Source of the DNA: Azonexus sp.
GTDB taxonomy: Bacteria > Pseudomonadota > Gammaproteobacteria > Burkholderiales > Rhodocyclaceae
Assembly (NCBI GenBank): GCA_017983615.1
Contig: JAGOBB010000003.1
Location: 62,001 to 126,000, forward strand
Direction of reading: 5' to 3'
Length of the DNA: 64,000 nt
The translations under genes were made by a program, and so were the position numbers. Every line of letters begins with the position of its first letter. Positions within the stretch are counted from its first letter, which is position 1. The notes beneath the pieces are model-generated. The model did no database searches. It was given only the letters and a program-made list of their open reading frames with translations, and had not been told where the DNA came from. This document shows positions 61,896 to 64,000 of this stretch, piece after piece.

Positions 61896-62153
61896 TCAGT
61901 CTGGTACGAAGACGATCCCGAAGGCGCCGACCGAGGTCACCTTGTCATTGACCGTCGTGTAGGAAGCGACGCCCAGCGAGTGGTAGCGGGAGGCGAACGA
62001 AGTCAGGTGCCCGATGCCGAGCAACTTTTCCAGCTGGCTGCGCTCTGCAATGGCCTCCTTGATCTTCTCACGATGCCGGTCGGCCGACGGATTGAGGACG
62101 ACGGCGAGGATCACGGCGGCGACGGTAACGATCAGGGTGGCGGGTTTGGACAT
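61896..62153 (-). CDS. Small membrane-anchored protein, possibly DUF4359-like
   Basis: 85 residues. One N-terminal membrane helix or signal (ATLIVTVAAVILAVVL), then NPS and a small beta-rich domain ending SVGAFGIVFVPD. The NPS after the helix and the C-terminal strand resemble DUF4359 proteins. GAGGAA lies before the ATG. It lies upstream of the lipoprotein gene on the same strand, 141 bases away. Confidence 0.65.
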   Translation of the reverse strand: MSKPATLIVTVAAVILAVVLNPSADRHREKIKEAIAERSQLEKLLGIGHLTSFASRYHSLGVASYTTVNDKVTSVGAFGIVFVPD

Positions 62154-62465
62154 GGCGGTTCCTCGTTTGGTGGCATCGGGCGGCCAAAGCGTTGCTGGAG
62201 GGCACCAATTGTCTGCTGGTAATCTGCACGGTGGCGCCCAGGGGGGCATTTGCAATGCGATGCTCGGTCCGTAACGGCCCCCAAAATCAGATTGGCAAGC
62301 AATTGGCGAGAAAGACGGGGCATGCAATCCATTGAAGCCAATTTACATGGGTCAGTCCGCAAGATAGCGTGCTGAAACTGCCGTCTAGCGTGACCTATTT
62401 CCTGTGGACTGGGCAAGCAATATCTAATAATTGCGGGTATTGCTTTCCGCCAACGGGAGTTCGGT
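62154..62465. other. Gene-free stretch before the lytic transglycosylase gene
   Basis: 312 bases without a credible gene, more AT-rich toward the right end. It holds a decayed copy of the dispersed repeat (62259-62289) and must contain the divergent promoters of the flanking genes. No promoter matched well enough to call. Confidence 0.6.
62259..62289 (+). repeat. Dispersed bipartite repeat, decayed copy R14
   Basis: GATGCTCGGTC (the core with one base lost and a G for A), an 11-base spacer, then an intact tail CCAAAATCA. It is a likely degenerate copy, shortened by about five bases. Confidence 0.4.
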
Positions 62466-63314
62466 TTGTCGCGGTTCCTGCCCTTCATGTTGTTCTTTAT
62501 TGCCTCGATTGCCGGTACGCCGGCTAGCGCCGCTCAATTTGAGGAGGCACCGCGTGTGATTGCCGCGCTGGAGCAGGGGCGCGCAGCCGAAACCGGGGCC
62601 GGGGTCCGCAAGAATCTGATGCTCGCCGTGCGGCTCTATTGCGATGCTGCCGCGATGGGCGGGGCAGAAGCGTATTTGCGGATTGGCCGCTTGTTGAAAG
62701 CGGCGCCCGGGGGATTGCGTAAACCGGACATGGCCAATGCCTATTTCGCCATGGCTGCCACGCTCGGCAACGAAGAGGCGCTCAAGCACTACGACCCGCA
62801 GCATGGCAATGCCACGCTAGAGGGTGAGTGTCCGGCCGCATCGGAAATGCACTACGCTGATTCGGATTTCGATGTTGCCGCATACCTGAGCAAACAGCCG
62901 GCCAGCAAGCAACAGATTGCCAGCTTGATACGCAAGGTGGCCGTGAAACTCCAGATCAATGAGCACTTCGCGCTGGCCATCGCGATGGCGGAATCGAATT
63001 TCGATCCGAGGGCGGTTTCACCGAGCAATGCCCAAGGGGTGATGCAACTGATCCCGGCAACTCAGGAACGCTTCGGAGTGACCCGTCCCTTCGATCCTGA
63101 GCAGAACATCAAAGGAGCGCTGGCCTATATCCGCTGGCTGGAAAAGCGCTTCGCCGGCGACTGGCGCCTGGTGGCTGCGGCCTACAATGCTGGCGAGGGC
63201 GCGGTGGATCGTTACAACGGCATTCCACCTTATGCGGAAACCCAGCAGTATGTTCGCCGGGTCATGCGCTTTTTCGGCAGGCAGGCCAAGACCGACGTAG
63301 CACTGTCGATTTAG
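62466..63314 (+). CDS. Lytic transglycosylase with Sel1-like repeats
   Basis: 282 residues. A signal peptide (MSRFLPFMLFFIASIAGTPASA) is followed by a Sel1-like helical region (about 25-120; AVRLYCDAAAMGGAEAYLRIGRLL) and an SLT domain (about 150-270) with catalytic Glu in IAMAESNFDPRAVSPSNAQGVMQLIP and AYNAGEGAVDRY. It cleaves peptidoglycan glycan strands to make room for envelope machines. The start is a TTG at 62466 with GGGAG upstream; no better codon precedes the signal peptide. Confidence 0.9.
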   Translation: MSRFLPFMLFFIASIAGTPASAAQFEEAPRVIAALEQGRAAETGAGVRKNLMLAVRLYCDAAAMGGAEAYLRIGRLLKAAPGGLRKPDMANAYFAMAATLGNEEALKHYDPQHGNATLEGECPAASEMHYADSDFDVAAYLSKQPASKQQIASLIRKVAVKLQINEHFALAIAMAESNFDPRAVSPSNAQGVMQLIPATQERFGVTRPFDPEQNIKGALAYIRWLEKRFAGDWRLVAAAYNAGEGAVDRYNGIPPYAETQQYVRRVMRFFGRQAKTDVALSI

Positions 63315-63418
63315 GGCTGCTGTCCGCGCAAGGCCCGTTTTGACCGGCAAACACCATATTCTTGGTCTTCTCCCACCTGTTTGCCATCCCACATTATCTG
63401 TCGTCTCGGAATTTCCCG

Positions 63419-63454
63419 AATGCTACGGTCGGCCCGAAAAAAAGGCCAAAATCA
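63419..63454 (+). repeat. Dispersed bipartite repeat, copy R6 (next to DinB-like gene)
   Basis: Exact core AATGCTACGGTC, 15-base spacer with seven A, tail CCAAAATCA. It ends seven bases before the stop codon of the minus-strand DinB-like gene, opposite to its direction. Confidence 0.9.
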
Positions 63455-63461
63455 AAATAAT

Positions 63462-63971
63462 CTACGCGGCCGGCGATGCAGACTTGTGCTGCGTTTGCTG
63501 CGCCACGATGCGCTGCAACTGCCGCCGATGTGCCATCGTATGCATGGCCGCCAGCGCATGCCAGCCGCGCAGGTCCAGTTCGCCGAACCACGGATGGGCG
63601 TGGCGCAAGCTGGTGCGCAAATCGCCCAGGCTATCGATCAGCCGGACATAGTCATCGACCGCCGCCCGCAGCAGACCGTGTTGCTCGGCACCGGCCCCCG
63701 GTTCCGGCTTGACCTCGGCGATGCGCAGTTCGCGCCCGAACGCCGTGCCGTCCGCCAGGGCCTCGGCCAGCTGGCGGATGCCGGTAGCGACGATGACCAG
63801 ATGCTGCAGCACCATGTTCGCCGACCAGCAACGGCTGCTGTCCTCCAGCCCGGTCACCCGCGGCAGCAGCACTGGCTCGCTGGCCAGCGAATCCGGCAGG
63901 CTGGCCGCCAGCGCCAGCGCCGTCTCGGTCTCCCGACGCAGCCAGCGGCTCAGCGCATCCTTGCTCAACAT
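63462..63971 (-). CDS. DinB-like four-helix protein
   Basis: 169 residues. A helical bundle with CWSANMVLQHLVIVATGI (His in helix 2) and AMHTMAHRRQLQRIV (two His in helix 4), the pattern of DinB/YfiT-type metal-binding bundles. The function is unknown; members include thiol transferases and stress proteins. The remaining 29 bases of the window hold only its upstream region. Confidence 0.78.
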   Translation of the reverse strand: MLSKDALSRWLRRETETALALAASLPDSLASEPVLLPRVTGLEDSSRCWSANMVLQHLVIVATGIRQLAEALADGTAFGRELRIAEVKPEPGAGAEQHGLLRAAVDDYVRLIDSLGDLRTSLRHAHPWFGELDLRGWHALAAMHTMAHRRQLQRIVAQQTQHKSASPAA

Positions 63972-64000
63972 GGCGCGCAGGGATTGCAGGAAAGCACTGG

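Overview
The window is GC-rich and densely coded, and looks like chromosome of a betaproteobacterium, most likely a Rhodocyclales (Dechloromonas/Azospira-like) organism. This is inferred from the gene order fimV-truA-trpFBA-accD-folC-dedD-cvpA-purF-metZ, the complete MSHA-type pilus locus and the protein sequences. It was not tested by a database search. No rRNA, tRNA, insertion sequence, prophage or CRISPR array was seen.

Layout. 1-11.2 kb is one long plus-strand housekeeping block: the end of fimV, a membrane protein, truA, the last tryptophan genes, fatty-acid and folate genes, a SPOR protein, cvpA, purF and metZ, mostly joined by start/stop overlaps. rhlE follows (11.4-12.7 kb). 12.8-29.6 kb is a complete MSHA type IV pilus locus in the order E G F B A C D O P Q, then I, a PilN-like gene, J K L M N. 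An intrinsic terminator separates the major pilin from the minor pilins. 29.6-37.7 kb is a minus-strand run: TPR protein, L,D-transpeptidase, periplasmic and cytoplasmic cyclophilins, lpxH, recQ, a YjdF-like protein and a sensor kinase. cysS diverges from it. An orphan periplasmic binding protein lies at 39.3-40.4 kb. 40.7-45.8 kb is the grpE-dnaK-(unknown secreted protein)-dnaJ heat-shock block, with two well-formed sigma-32 promoters. A Ser/Thr kinase with a cyclic-nucleotide-type domain diverges from grpE. purM, rlpA, an RND efflux pair behind a palindromic operator, an orphan response regulator, miaA and a YkvA-like gene follow up to 55.9 kb.

Two things stand out. First, a dispersed bipartite element (AATGCTACGGTC, exactly 15 bases, then a 9-base AT-rich tail close to CCAAAATCG) occurs at least 12 times, plus a 21-base-spacer variant and one decayed copy. 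Most copies sit at gene boundaries, but three lie inside genes (mshQ, mshN and the RND pump) and keep the same spacing. I do not recognise it as a named repeat family. Second, 56.8-62.2 kb is a compact accessory island: a polytopic membrane protein with a cytosolic Rossmann-like tail, a TIR protein with two further Rossmann-like modules, a RyR-domain protein, a membrane-anchored TIR protein, a proline-rich lipoprotein and a small membrane protein. This combination resembles nucleotide-centred conflict or immunity systems and is the best candidate for an undescribed system.

The window ends with a Sel1-like/SLT lytic transglycosylase and a DinB-like protein.
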